A DNA stretch of 64,000 nucleotides. Origin: Cerioporus squamosus (Eukaryota; Basidiomycota; Agaricomycetes; Polyporales; Polyporaceae). Shown piece by piece: positions 45,347 to 57,115 of this stretch. A model generated the notes under the pieces. It was given only the letters and a program-made list of their open reading frames with translations. It did not search any database and was not told the origin of the DNA. Each line of letters begins with the position of its first letter. Within the stretch, counting starts at the first letter, position 1. The position numbers were made by a program, and so were the translations under genes. The stretch covers positions 186,001-250,000 of the forward strand of contig JABYQS010000009.1 in assembly GCA_022592435.1 (NCBI GenBank), read 5' to 3'.

Positions 45347-48300
45347 ATGTCCACTACCCCATCCTGTTACTGTCCGACTCACGATGTCTGTCGCTGTGGC
45401 CCTTATTCCCGCTGGATTCAGCCTGCAGCTTACTCCTCCACCTCGTCGTACTCCCAGTATGGCTCTTATCCTGGTGAATCCTCGCAGCAAATGCCTCAGT
45501 GGCAGTTTGATCATGGCTCTGCACCTCGGAGACATATACCGGTTCCCATGCCTCCTCAGGTGAGTGTTCACCGGTTTTGGCGATCTGACAACGTCTCATT
45601 GAGCCTTCAGGACTACTATCAGGCAGCTAGTTATGCTTCTGGTGCAGGCAGCAGCCAGAGCAACGCGTATGCATCTGGTTCAAGTTCCCAGACTGCCGTG
45701 CAACCTCCAGGACAGGTAAGCAAATACTCCCAAGGCTGCGTATTGATCTCGCTAACCCGCGACCTCAGCAAAGCTACAACTTTGTGCAGTACACGTCTCC
45801 ACCACTTCAGGATGCAACTGGGCAGGTTGTCAACACGTCTGGACTTGGAGCCCCGGTGCAAAGCCGGAAGCGGAAGTCTGCGAACGCGTCCGCCCCTCCT
45901 GCAAAGCGCTCCCGCAACGTCAACTCTAACCACCGCCTCGCAGCGCCAACATGCGGTGCAGGTCCTATTTCTACGCCGGTACCAATCCTCCCTGCTCCGA
46001 GTCAGACTCCTGCTGCACCGATCCCGGACATTCCGGGTGCCGCGCCGTCTACGGAGACCTTACTGGCGACAGAACCAGTCAAGAGCTCCGAAGCAAGTCG
46101 TAGTTCAACTGCTGCAACCGATGTGTGGTATTGGTTGCGGCCTTTGGACACCGAGAGCAGGCCATCTGAACCGCCTGACGACCGCGACACACATCTTACC
46201 ACCAATGTCAAGAATGAGTTCGTCGGTTGCAAGGCATGCCCGCAGTAAGCCTAAAGTTCCTGTCCGCACTCGAGCTGTACTAATGTTGTTGTATGACAGT
46301 GACAAATGGAAGACCTGGAAGAACAACGACGGCATCACGAGCACCGTCCGCAGCCACCTCAAGAAGCATCATCCCGAGGTCTACCAGCGCGCAGTCGACA
46401 CGCTCGGACTCAAGCGACATGACGACCGTACAACCGCAAGCAACACAACCGGTTCGAAAGAGCCGTTCTCTCAGGAACGGTTTGAATGGCTACTGGTCCG
46501 ATGGGTAGTAGTGGATGACCAGGTACGCTTCGGATACGCTCTCACAGGCTCACGACATCGCTCACTCTCCTGTTCTATGCCTAGTCGCTCCACTGCCTGG
46601 AGTGCACAGAATTCCGGGAGCTGCTCTTGTATGACGCAGCACACCTCACTGACGACGACATCCCTCATCGAACTAAGCTGCGCGAGCTCATCAAGACACA
46701 CTTCAAGACATTCCAGACAGAACTCCGTCAGGAGTTGCGGGTGCGTAACACCGCTCAGACTGTGCGGTGTTGTGTCGCCACTGACACATGCAGACAGGAA
46801 CGAGCTCTAGGCCGTATTTCGTTTACGACGGACCTTTGGAGCGACCCCATCCTGCGCGCTTTCATGGCGGTCACCGCACATTACTTCATACGGGATCCTG
46901 ACAACAACCGGCTCACGTTGCGGACACGGCTTCTTGCGTTCAAGCATCTGGAAGGCCACCACAAGGGCGACAACCTCGCTGAGGCGTTCTTCCGTATTCT
47001 CGAGGAGGAAGGTGTCGAGAACAAGGTGGGTGTAACTGCACCGTTCCCTTTCACAACCTGCTGACTTGAGGACACACCAGGTTGGATCAATCACAATGGA
47101 CAGCGCGTCAAACAATGATACGAAGATGGAAGGCCTCGAAGATCATTTCGAGGCGAGAGGGATCACATTCAGCTCGGATGGAAACCGTGTCCGGTATGTA
47201 CTGCACGAGTACTTGTTCGGAATTACCACTCATGGTTTCTTGGCAGATGCTTTCCCCACTCTGTCAACCGCTCAGTTAAGGCGATTACCCAGAGTCTCAA
47301 GGACAATCCGAACATTCCGGCGAGTACACACACAGAGCTCGTAGCCAAGGGCGTACTCCCGAGCTACCTCTACGCATACTCGGGTGCCGTTGCGACAGAT
47401 CCCATCAAGTCAGTGCGCGAGTTGGTGGGAGTATGCCGTAGGTCCGGGACCCGACGTGCAGATCTGCGGCGAAAGATCATTCAAGGGAATGCCGCTAACC
47501 TCTGGGGAGCTGGCGTGCAGGTGCCTGAGAGACAGCTGCTACGTGACAGCGATACACGATGGTCGTCAACGCACCAGATGGTTGGACGTACACTGTCACT
47601 CTATCCTGTAAGTGCAGCACCGCATTTACTAGCATGTTCTGTTAGTAGTACCGTACTAATGGGAGGCATCTTATAGGCTATCAGAACATTCCTACAGAGC
47701 GAAGATCACAGCGACCTCGCGGAGCATGCACTGACCCAGATGCAACTCCGGGTTCTCACCGACATCCATCAGATCCTTATGACACCTCACGGCGCTCAAG
47801 AACTACTCTCTTCGTCACGAACACCGACCGTTTCCATGGCACTCCCAGCGTACGAACTCGCCATCGAGTCATGGAACAACCTCAAAACCAAGATCCCGGA
47901 GATGGCACACCACATCCAGGCGGGAATCGATCGCCTCGAGAAGTACGTCAAACTCGCCCGCAAGACTCGTATATACGCGCTTGCCATGAGTATGTCGTCA
48001 CATCTTATCGTCTCGATTGACTGCTGACATATGTTCTTTACAGTTCTGAACCCTATCTTCAAGCTCGAGTGGATGGAGAAGCATTGGTCTCGAGAGGACA
48101 TGGAGGCGGCAAGAGGGTGGATGCTCGACCTGGTATGGCATCTTTTTGATACTAGTCGAGCCCTACTAATGCGCAGCTTCCAGATGACATCATTCGCAAC
48201 TCACCGCCGTCGTGCAGCAGCTACCCTACGCGCACCAGTCACCCGGACTCCCTTCGCTAGCCCGGCTCCATATGCCGGCCCGTCCTCAGCACCCATGACC

Positions 48301-49031
48301 CCACCCCGCATGCTGGGACGCTCGCATTCAGCTGGAGCCCCGGCCTCTATCTCTCAACGCAAGGGTGTGTCTCTCCTCCGCGGCTTGAGCTCTATGTCAC
48401 GCCGCTCGACGTCCATGTCCGGCCTAGACTTCTCAGACATCACTCCCCCTACCACGCCGACCACTGTTACTCCTGTCAATTCGACACCTGCCTCGCCACT
48501 CTCTCCCGATGAAGTACAGAAGCGCGAAGAAGCCGCTCGACGTTCGGACCGCATGAACGCCGAGCATGAACTTCAACGGTACATCGATCAGGGTACCATT
48601 GACATGGACTCCGACGAGGGGCAAGACCTCGATCTCGTCTTCCATTGGGAGGTACGTCACTGTTGCGCTTCTATCATGTCAAATTCTGACTGAACCTTAT
48701 ATCTCAGTGCCACGAAAAGGTCTATCCCCTCCTGTTCTCCGTGGCTCTCGACGTTCTTCCGGCTCAGGCATCGTCTGTACCTTGCGAGGAGGTTTTCTCC
48801 TCAAGCAAGGAGACTATCACCCAACGTCGCACCAAGATGTCTCCGGACTTGCTTGCTGAGCTCCAGTTGCTCAAGTTCGCATACAAGCAGGATCGGCTTT
48901 CATTCACGTCATCCTTGGTTGCAGACGAGAAGGATTACGCTATTGAGGGGAAGGTTACCGATGCCGCAGTGCGCGAGCTACTGAAGGCCGGAAAGTATGA
49001 AGAACTTGAGGAGTTGTTGCACAACGAGTAG
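45347..49031 (+). CDS. hAT-family transposase with BED-type zinc finger (complete)
   Basis: A multi-exon gene encoding roughly 950 residues. It begins MSTTPSCYCPTHDVCRCGPY at 45347; an in-frame ATG at 45260 is an alternative. A Ser/Pro/Gln-rich N-terminus carries a basic patch (SRKRKSANAS, PPAKRSR). A BED-like finger follows, CKACP with two histidines in HLKKHHPE, near 46240-46380. The RNase H-like core includes RISFTTDLWSDPILRAFMAV, FIRDPDNNRLTLRTRLLAFK and GSITMDSASNNDTKMEGLED, giving the acidic residues expected in hAT catalytic cores, then RDSDTRWSSTHQMVGR. The C-terminal hAT dimerisation region reads LDVLPAQASSVPCEEVFSSS with QRRTKMSPDLLAELQLLKF. The stop is at 49031. All joins keep frame, so the gene looks intact. 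Confidence 0.9.
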
Positions 49032-49167
49032 TTCTGGTGTAACCCGGCGTATATATTGTCTGAAGTCCTCAGTTTCTTGCGAACTACAACCTGTACATGA
49101 TCGTAATCCTTCCTCCTGCCCCCCCTTGGACTGTCCGCGTCTATCGTTTCCTAATACGTCAATTCGA

Positions 49168-49257
49168 GCAAGCCGAACTGGTGCGCTTGCTTGTCGGAGC
49201 TTGCGCGGCAAGCCCATCACAAGCTGGCCAGCTTGCAAGGTAAGCGGCTTAGCTTGC
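49168..49257. repeat. Subterminal cluster of GCTTGC/GCAAGC words with a 16-bp palindrome
   Basis: Within 90 bp the hexamer GCTTGC or its complement GCAAGC occurs about six times in both orientations (for example 49168, 49185, 49199-49204, 49208, 49231, 49252). It includes the perfect palindrome CAAGCTGGCCAGCTTG at 49220-49235. Arrays of short direct and inverted words next to the ends are typical transposase-binding sites in hAT elements. Confidence 0.6.
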
Positions 49258-49665
49258 GGCAACACTAGTACGAATGCAGAAGCAAGGATGCTTCGCATAC
49301 TAAGACAAAGTGCTGCGTTGATGAATGATGAGGCTGCGGTCTCCTGCGGTGCAGGTTCCAGTGGCGCCCAGCTCCGGATCAGCTGCTACAGTAGTCCCGG
49401 GAAGCGGCGTCAAGACTGCCTTCAGTCGAAATCAACCTCACTTCTCAACGTTCTGCCACTGGTTAGGACCTATTGCCCCTCAAGATCCGCATCAGTGGGT
49501 ATGTCCTCTGCGCTCCGGCCCTACAGCGCTAACTCCTCTCAACTAGCCTGTCAAGCGTTCACCCTCCTGTCAACTAATGCTTCGGGTGTATTTAGCAAAC
49601 GGCCACTGCCGGCATCGTTGCGAAAGTTTCCCGCGTCTTTTCGCCACAGCGGTCATTGGGATATC

Positions 49666-49672
49666 TATTTAA
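49666..49672 (+). promoter_or_regulatory. Possible TATA box of GMC oxidase 1
   Basis: TATTTAA lies 50 bp before the ATG at 49722, in an otherwise GC-rich upstream region. Confidence 0.35.
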
Positions 49673-49721
49673 TGGAGGACAGTCCACCGCCAGCTCCGCA
49701 CACCCACACTTTGGGCCCAAG

Positions 49722-52316
49722 ATGAGACAGTTGGGCATCACCTGTCTGATCGCTGCGGCGCTCGGGACTTCTCAGACTTTGGGAGCGGTCTTCGAAGGTC
49801 CAGCTGAAGTTCTCAACCGCAACTATGATTTCATCGTCGTAGGAGGTACGCTCTCTCGTGTTTTGTATCGTCAGAGCTGCCACCTAACGCACATGTAGCT
49901 GGCGCTGGCGGCGGCGTGATGGCCTCCCGGCTCTCCGAGGATCCTAGCACTCGGGTCCTACTGATCGAGGCTGGAGGGAGGTGAGTCCAAATTCATGCTC
50001 GCATGACATAGAGCGGTCATCTGAGACGCTTCGCCTGCCAGTGACTTCCTGAATCTCAACATTTCTGTACCTGGGTTTGCACCGATGCTTCCTGGGTCTC
50101 AATTTGTGGGTTATATTGATTGTTCGGTTACCGCAGCCACTTACCGTCCTGTTCACCTAGGACTGGAACTTCACCACGGTACCTCAGGCGGGGCTCAATG
50201 ACCGCATCATTAACTATCCACGCGGCTTCGTTCTCGGCGGCTCTACGTCCATTAGTGAGTACCGACGTAACCAGTCGAGTGCACTGGCATACCAGCCCTG
50301 CGGCCTGCTCACCACGAACAGATCAGATGGCCTTCAATCGTGGGACCAAGGACGACTACGACCGATGGGCTAGAGTTACAGGCGACGATGTATGGTCTTG
50401 GAAGAAGCTGTATCCATTCGTCAAAGGACTGGATACAATGACCCCTCCTGTAGATCACCACAACACGACTGGCGAATTCGATCCCTCCGTTCATGACCAC
50501 GGTCCGGGCTCTGCCTCACGTATTGGTGCACTCTCATATATGTACTAACTTAACCTTCCTACCACTAGGACTCCTCCCGGTTTCATTGCCAGGTTTCCCC
50601 ATCCCGACGGACGGCAGGATCATCGCGACGACCACCGAACTTCCTGAGCAATTTCCGTTCAATCTGGACTATAACTCGGGAGACACTGTCGGGGTTGGTT
50701 GGTCGCAATCCACGGTATGGTCTGAGCCACGCTTCATCAACATCATATGGCTACCATTGACATGCATGCGCTGACGCGACGCCCTCGTAGATTCAAAACG
50801 GCCACCGCGTATCGTCCGCCACGTCCTACCTCGCAGCGGCCTTCAACCGCTCGAATCTGGACATCGTGGTCAACACGCACGTCACGAAGATCTTACCCGT
50901 CGGCTCCAACGGGGACAAGCCAGTCATGCGCGGTGTTCAATTCGCTCAAAGTGCAGATGGTACAGGAGGCGAATTCCCACTTGCGAGATATAAGCTGAAG
51001 GTCTAACAGGTCCTTCGTACACATTACAAGCTGCTAAGGAGGTGATCCTATGCGCCGGCTCAGTCAAGACTTCTCACATTTGTACGCTTCTGCCCGTCAT
51101 CTACGGGCGCTCCTACTGATGATTAAACAACTGTTTCATGTTCAGTGCTGCTATCCGGCATCGGCGACGCTGCACACCTTTCCTCAGTTGGCATCGACCC
51201 AATCGTCGACCTTCCGGCAGTGGGGCAAAACCTCCAAGTGCGTCCTTTCCCGTGGTATCCTGTTATCAAACTACTGTACACAATCGAGACTCTTACTCTG
51301 AATCCCGCAGGACCACCCCTACCTCCGAGTCTCCTGGCTCGTCAACTCCACCGACACCCTCGACAACATCCAGCGCAACGCCACGCTTGCCGCCGCCGTC
51401 CTCGCAAAGTGGCGAGCGAACGGAACTGGGCCCCTAGGGCTCGGGGGCGGGAACCAGCGCGGATTCCTGCGCATCAACGACAGCGATGCTTTCTTCGCGT
51501 CTCTGGGGACGAGCGACCCGTCCGCGGGTCCGACGTCTGCGCACTATGAGTTGATCACGCGGGTGCGTGCGTTCGACGTTTCTCGGGTTTGGTTTGCAGC
51601 TCCGTAGCCGTGCCCGCTGACGGATGCGCTCCTTCTGTGCTTGCAGAACGGATTCGGGTCGACGAGACAGGCTCTCCCAGCTGAAGGCCACTTCTTCTCC
51701 TTCACCATAGCAGTGATATCGCCCAGCGCGCGTACGTCCTCCTGCGAAGTATATCCCCTTCGACGACTTCGCTGCCAATCCTCACCTCACCTCACCAGGC
51801 GGCAACATCTCCCTCGCATCCCCCAACCCCTTCGCCGCCCCGCTCATAAACCCAAACCTCCTCGGCACGCCCACCGACCTCGCCATCATGCGCGCCGCGA
51901 TCAGGTCCGCCCGCGCGTTCGTCTCCGCGCCCGCCTGGTCCGGCTACATCCTGAGCGAGTTCGGGCCGTCCGCCGACGCGCAGACCGACGACGAGCTCGA
52001 TGCGTTCAGCGGCGACAACGCCGACACGATCGATCATCCCGTCGGGACGGTCGCCATGGGCGAGGGGATCGAGGGCGCGCTCGATCCGGACTTGAGGGTG
52101 AAGGGGACGGTGGGGTTGCGCGTCGTGGACGCCTCTGCTTTCGTGAGTGCTCTCTATGATCTATCCAATCCAGTGTGGCGGTAAGAGCCCAGTACGCTGA
52201 TTTCTTGGGGTGCTGTCCTCCAGCCGTTCATCATATCGGGACACACGCAGGGTCCGACGTACATTCTAGCAGAGCGTGCTGCAGCGCTGATTCGCGAAGG
52301 CCTTGGTCACCAGTGA
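49722..52316 (+). CDS. Secreted GMC oxidoreductase 1 (aryl-alcohol-oxidase-like)
   Basis: About 600 residues in many exons. A signal peptide (MRQLGITCLIAAALGTSQ, then TLGA) is followed by the FAD-binding Rossmann motif YDFIVVGAGAGGGVMASRLS and LLIEAGG. GMC signature 1 reads YPRGFVLGGSTSINQMAFNR. Further segments are RVSSATSYLAAAFNRSNLDI, signature 2 EVILCAGSVKTSHILLLSGI, and PFAAPLINPNLLGT. The two active-site histidines expected in aryl-alcohol oxidases are in TIDHPVGTVAMG and FIISGHTQGPTYILAERAA. Such enzymes oxidise aromatic or other alcohols and deliver H2O2 to lignin peroxidases outside the cell. All exons join in frame. The protein is close to a second GMC gene at 62.4-64 kb. Confidence 0.9.
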
Positions 52317-52977
52317 ATGACGATGTTCACCAGCTGCATATGTATCTCCACGATTGATTCCGTTCCATTGTTTCTGGCAATGGGGTGTTCCTGCGAGGTG
52401 ACAGATCTCGACCGCGAGGCCGGTAGTGGCGGTCTGCGCAGTCCACTTCGTACCTAATATTACACTGTACAAACGCCTCGTACAGGGGAAAGGATCGACA
52501 GCAGGCGCACGAAATGCAAACACGTGAGCAAACGCGACGACGTGAGACCACCAGCACATAGCCTGGACCTCAGCCCTCGCCGAACCAAACAAGGCTCGCC
52601 AGTCCTGGCCATGTATGTAAGGATGCTCACGCGCATACATATAAGTACGCCGGTCGATCCATGTGCAACTAATGTATATGCTCCGAGTACAGCAGAATAG
52701 ATGATAGACATTGGGCGATTCATGATCGTGACGGGGACACAGACGGCGAGGCGAGAGGTGAAGGATAGGGTTTCGAGGGATGCAGAATGCATATTGCGGA
52801 GTATGAGAAGACGCACGACGGTGCACGTCAGGTGTCCAAGTCATTGGATGGCGAGGGAACCAAGAGCGAGGGCGGAGGCAGGCGCGGATGGGGGCGTGGC
52901 AGTCATATGCGCGACCTTCGTGTGCGAGCGGACGCGCGAATGAGTAGAGGCGTCGGTTGGGGCGAGCATTCCGCAGT
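52317..52977. other. Spacer between the 3' ends of GMC oxidase 1 and the endosulfine gene
   Basis: About 660 bp between two convergent genes. Open frames on the minus strand (52266-53159) overlap coding exons on both sides and show no domain. Nothing functional was recognised beyond presumed terminators. Confidence 0.5.
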
Positions 52978-53687
52978 TCATGCCGATTCCACCTCAGCAG
53001 GAGCCGGCTCGTCCTCGGCGGGTTGGGGCTCCGCGAGGGGGCTCTCCTTCGCAGGCGTCGCGTTGGAGGCGACGGAGTTGGTCGGGGAAACCGAGAGCGA
53101 CTGATGAACTGGAGGAGAGGCGTGCGGGATACTACAGTGAAAGCAGGTGTCAGCTTCAAGAACTCTCGATTCTAGTAACTATGCATCGCCTCGCGAGCGC
53201 CGCGCTACAGAGGCAAGGACACGGGCCAAAAGGCCCCAAGATGGGGCGAGCGGAGCATGGGTCGTCAAGGCGAACACTCACTTCTCGGGGTTGGGGATAG
53301 CAGTCCCGACGGTGTTCTGGGGAGCCTTGCCGGCCTTGCTCAGCGCGTAGTCCCCAGAGTCGAAGTACTTCCGGTCCTGTAACCACCAGCCAGTCAGATC
53401 AACGCACACGCGACGGGAGCACTGCAAGTGTGACGGCACGCACCTTCTGCATCTTCGTTAAGACATTCTTGTGCGTCGGGAGCTTGCCGTAGAGGCGGAA
53501 CAGCTTCTGCTCCTCCTCCGTGAGGCTCTGTAGACCCGATAGCCAATCCGCATTAGCACATGCCCGCCTGCACGAGTGGAGATGCGAAATGAAGGTCCTC
53601 GACCAAGCCAGAACCCAAAGGACCAACAGAGAAGAAAAGATCGAGACGTACGCTGATGTCGACCTTGTTGCGCTTAGCGGGAAGCAT
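52978..53687 (-). CDS. igo1: Endosulfine-family PP2A inhibitor Igo1-like
   Basis: Four exons. Exon 1 (from 53687) encodes MLPAKRNKVDIS, exon 2 SLTEEEQKLFRLYGKLPTHK with NVLTKMQK, and exon 3 DRKYFDSGDYALSKAGKAPQ with NTVGTAIPNPE. The last exon is a Pro/Ser/Ala-rich tail ending EPAPAEVESA, with the stop at 52978-52980. FDSGDY is the invariant endosulfine core, whose serine is phosphorylated by Greatwall/Rim15 kinases. Phospho-endosulfine then inhibits PP2A-B55, controlling mitotic entry and quiescence. The protein has about 120 residues, as usual for the family. The sequence does not show its regulation, but the phosphosite is intact. Confidence 0.93.
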
Positions 53688-54330
53688 GGCTATATCGCAG
53701 TGGCACTCGGTGGATGGTAGGGAGCGTGGGGGACGGGACGAGGACGAGGACGAGTGAGAGTCGGACGGGGCAGGGAGGAGACAGAGGAGAGCGATGCTCT
53801 GTCGAGCGGGTAGGAGCGTGCGGAGGCCTTATGGACGAGCGGATCGGTGTGCAGCAGATGTGGTCGCTAGTAGTGTGCTTCAGGCGCCCGTACGCCTGGC
53901 CTCGTATGAGCGGAGTCTGGCGGGGCTCGAATTCCGTCGGCTGTGACGTAACTGCGCGCGAGCTCCAGATTCGCCTCCGAGTCGTCTCGCCAGTCCTCAC
54001 TGTCACGGCGGCGGTCTCGTTGCCAAGTGGACCAGGACAGGGCGCACAGGTGCGGCGAGAGTGTGCGGACACTGTTGCTTTGCAACTGGAACCGGCGTAC
54101 TTATAGTCAGCATGCCGATACTTCAGCGACTGTGAGAGCCCTCGACCTGATAGACTTCTTCCGAAACGCTGGTCAAGGCCACAGTTCCATCGTGATAATT
54201 CCTCAGTCATAATATCCCCGTATACGGCGCAGGCAGCAGAGTCCTGGTCACCTTCCGTTCCATGTGCGACGGGCACGGGCAAGAAGAAGTATCGTACACT
54301 GCAGCGAGTTGTCCTCTTGGAAGCATCCCG
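53688..54330. other. Spacer upstream of the endosulfine gene
   Basis: About 640 bp between the 5' end of the endosulfine gene and the 3' end of the acidic unknown gene, both on the minus strand. Overlapping frames here (53674-54282 and 53714-54106) have no recognisable content. A GA-rich run around 53730-53780 may be part of the endosulfine promoter or 5' UTR. Confidence 0.45.
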
Positions 54331-55923
54331 TTACCCAGACCAAAGCATGTCTCCCTCATTGCCACCCTCGTCGAACCCTTCCCATTGCAAAGCCATACCC
54401 GCAGGCTCCGCCACAAACCAGAGGCCTCCACCTTCTCCCGCGCACGCCTTCTCCCCGAGCCTAGCCCTTATCTCCGTCGCGTGGCCAGCATCTCCAGCAA
54501 CGAGGCTGCCCTCGTTCTCGTCATCGTGCTGCCCGCCCTGTCCATCGCCATCGATGGCCCACAGCGCGCTCGGGATCTCGCCGGCTGAGCTGACCGAGCA
54601 GGCGTGCGGTAGCATGAGCTTCCGGAGACTGGCGGCCGCCTCCTGGTTGAAAGTCCCTGCAGCCGTGATGCAAGCAGATTCACAAGGCAAATTAGGATGA
54701 CGAGGCGGAGATAGACTGCATCCGTCGGGTGATCCCTGCGCAGGCCCTTCGAACTCAAACTCCAGCAGCTCAGAACCCTCGGCGACCCAGTCCACGGATG
54801 GCGATAGCGTCGCTGTGAAGAACGCCCTCGAACTATCCATGCCCTCGTCCAAGTCGCACGCAAGATCGTCGTCCAGGATAATCGGGCAGTATGATGTCGT
54901 TACCTCTAGAGCTTCGTCGACAGAGGGGCTGAAAGCCTGAGAGTCAAGGTCATGAGACACGGAAGGAGGCGCTGGCATGGTCCGTCGGCAGCGCGTACTC
55001 AGGTCCAGGGCAGGAGAGAGCTGGAAGAAACCTTGGCCAGAAGAAGTCTGCGAGGAAGGCGACGAACTGGAGGTTTGCGAGAGAGCGCCGGATGACAGGC
55101 CAGAAGAATCGTCGAGTTGATCCGGGTTAAGAGCGAAATGGTCGAACCAGCCGTCCTCTTCCTCGTCAGAGAACTTGTCATCCGTGAAGCGCGGGACGGG
55201 ATCGGAGAGCGCGGTGTCCGTGGTAGAAGACTGTGAAGACAGCAGAGAGTAGTCCTCCCTGTCCGAGAAAGGGTCCTGTAGTCCATCTCGGTAATCAGTG
55301 AATTGGACCAAGAGGACAAAGCACCAACGTCGAGTGTCGACTGCGAACTGCCCCATAGATCGTCGACATCCTCCCGTGGCGGACTTATAGCACGGAAAGA
55401 CTCCGCTTCGTCGGAGACCCACAGATCAACGTCGTCCAGATCAGAATCGCCGCCGAAGAAAACACCCTGGTCTTGGCTCCCGTCCATCGTGTCTGAATCC
55501 TCGTCGAAACGGAGCTCGACCCCATCCCGAGCCTCCCGGCCGTGGTCGTCCCAACGGGGGCCAAAGGTTATGGGAGAGGTGGACAGACAATCCGACAGCT
55601 GGAAATCGTCGTCGAGACCCTTCCCTGGGCCTTGTTTGATACCAGCCGAAACGCTCTGCGCAGGTGCCAAGGGTGTCAGAGTGAACTACATTGCGTTGCT
55701 ACAACGTCGAACGCACCTTGTATCGCGTGGTCTTCACTTGTAATCGTAACAATCGTTCCATTGCCTGGCATAACACGTCACAATTGTTTGACGAGGAGGC
55801 AAGTGCACCCTCGTCACCCAGATCGTCAAGATCATCTTTGTCTTCCTCTCCCACAACTTCGGAAAGAAGTGCGCATAGAGAATTCGCTGATGTGCGGGAC
55901 GTGCGAACAGCGTTCTTGCGCAT
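54331..55923 (-). CDS. Acidic Ser/Asp-rich protein of unknown function
   Basis: Best reading: start at 55923 (MRKNAVRTSRTSANSLCALL), exon 1 ending LLRLQVKTTRYK, an intron to the CAG before SVSAGIKQGPGKG near 55655, then an acidic exon (GVFFGGDSDLDDVDLWVSDE, REDVDDLWGSSQSTLD). A short intron of about 50 nt (branch-like CACTGAT) leads to DPFSDREDYSLLSSQSSTTD and one long exon ending at 54331. The second intron's GTTGGT donor is weak. The protein has about 500 residues and is rich in Asp, Glu and Ser, with repeated DDLD/DLDDVD-like clusters and many S/T-P or S-D/E sites, as in phosphorylated disordered proteins. I recognise no domain. It could be a nuclear regulator, but that is a guess. Confidence 0.55.
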
Positions 55924-56428
55924 TGCCTGTGTGATAAAGAGAAGTCAGTCCGATGACATGTTCTGACAAGGCCGAGCAGAACTTTGATCATCCGGTGACA
56001 GCTCTTGCGAAATGCCGTGTGCGGAGAACGGTCAACTATGTCCGTGATAGCACGGGCTACCTTGCTTGAGACCGCGACTTCCGCGTCGAACCTCTGCTCG
56101 CAGCGTCGTAAGGTGTCTGATGGGGTGAAGAGGTGAGTATATGCATACCTCGCGCCATGGGCCAAATATAAGCGGATATTTTCTATGAACCAGGCGGTGG
56201 TCAATGGCTGTATAATGCAACTTCGAATGCGAGGAGCCGTATTCACCGTACTAGGTGATGCACAGCGAGCTTGTCGACGATGCGGTCCAACGCAGCAATC
56301 AGTGGTAAGAACCCGTGTGGAGAAAAGGGGTCTGCGGCTGGCGATGCCTCTACAAACGCAATGCTGAGTAGTGAGCTGCGCATGTATGACCGGATAGGAG
56401 GCGACTCCGCGGAAAGAAAGAGTCACCT
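55924..56428. other. Spacer or 3' part of the next minus-strand gene
   Basis: An open frame on the minus strand (55734-56462) covers most of this stretch, but its translation has no recognisable pattern and partly overlaps the start of the acidic gene. It could hold further exons of the unknown gene that starts at 57115. Confidence 0.35.
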
Positions 56429-57115
56429 TCAACGCCGACAGAGCCTGACTGCGGAGGAGCATGCGTCGGTGGTGTCCTGCATGCGTAGACGAGCTTGATC
56501 GCGGATAGCCTCAGGAAGGGAGAGCACCGCTCCAGGACTGGACGCGTAGGGCTCAACGTTACTGACCAGAACAGTCAGAACGCGGACGAGCCAGGCCGTC
56601 GAATCGCCGAGGCCAGTGCTCGAAGCTGGGCTTGGGCAAGGCGATGCACGTCGAACTGACAAATGCGCAGAATAAGTGTACGCACATTTGACTTCGCCGC
56701 TGTCGTCATCGTCCACGAATATCTTGGAGGCAATCCTTACGCCGAGCTGTTCGCCGTTCTGCGCAGACAATAATGCATGGGGTAGATGCGGCGCGCGAAG
56801 AAAGGAACGGTCAGTGCGGCGAAGGTGCGAAGGTCGATGAGACAGACAAACCACATGGAAATAGTTCTGCAAATGCTGAGCAATCACGGAGCGTTGGACT
56901 GCGCGACTGTCGACCTTTGCGCGGTCCATTGTACCGGAGACAATAATGATCAAGTCGGACTCGAGGACGACGTCGATTCCGCCGGGGACGCGTCCCTTGA
57001 GCGTGTATATGGCGTCCGACGGCGAGCCCGCGACGAGGACGAAACGCGCGTTGAGTGCGACGTTGATGCTGTCGGCGCTGTCGTTAATGACAACGGCGGT
57101 GGCGACGGAGGGCAT
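56429..57115 (-). CDS. Hypothetical protein, 5' part or whole gene
   Basis: The ATG at 57115 opens MPSVATAVVINDSADSINVA, then ARFVLVAGSPSDAIYTLKG, VVLESDLIIIVSGTMDR, SKIFVDDDDSGEVK and DSTAWLVRVLTVLVSNVEPY. The frame stays open for 228 codons and the hydrophobic pattern looks like real alternating strands and helices. The exon structure is uncertain: GT-AG pairs near 56700-56640 would remove a Ser/Pro-rich piece, and a 3' continuation below 56429 is possible. I do not recognise the family. It is divergent from PKC1, whose start is only 218 bp away. Confidence 0.45.
   Translation of the reverse strand: MPSVATAVVINDSADSINVALNARFVLVAGSPSDAIYTLKGRVPGGIDVVLESDLIIIVSGTMDRAKVDSRAVQRSVIAQHLQNYFHVVCLSHRPSHLRRTDRSFLRAPHLPHALLSAQNGEQLGVRIASKIFVDDDDSGEVKCAYTYSAHLSVRRASPCPSPASSTGLGDSTAWLVRVLTVLVSNVEPYASSPGAVLSLPEAIRDQARLRMQDTTDACSSAVRLCRR

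Larger units (their letters stand above)
45260..49265 (+). mobile_element. hAT DNA transposon (core; terminal repeats not found)
   Basis: Defined by the intact hAT transposase gene and the GCTTGC-rich repeat cluster just past its stop codon, which resembles subterminal transposase-binding sites. I searched both flanks by eye for matching terminal inverted repeats with 8-bp target duplications. The only shared word, CAGTGGCC (near 44497 and, reversed, near 49592), lacks matching duplications, so I do not use it as the ends. Confidence 0.6.

Noticed and set aside
44497..49597. CAGTGGCC near 44497 and its reverse complement near 49592 as hAT terminal repeats
   Set aside because: Only eight bases match, the flanking 8-mers differ, so there is no target duplication, and the right copy would lie in the GMC promoter region.
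52266..53159. A 297-codon minus-strand frame across the GMC oxidase 1 and endosulfine 3' ends
   Set aside because: It overlaps real exons of both genes and its translation is Arg/Pro/Ser/His-rich, typical of an antisense shadow.
53674..54282. Minus-strand frame of 202 codons upstream of the endosulfine start
   Set aside because: No domain; low-complexity sequence and overlap with the endosulfine first exon suggest non-coding promoter or UTR.
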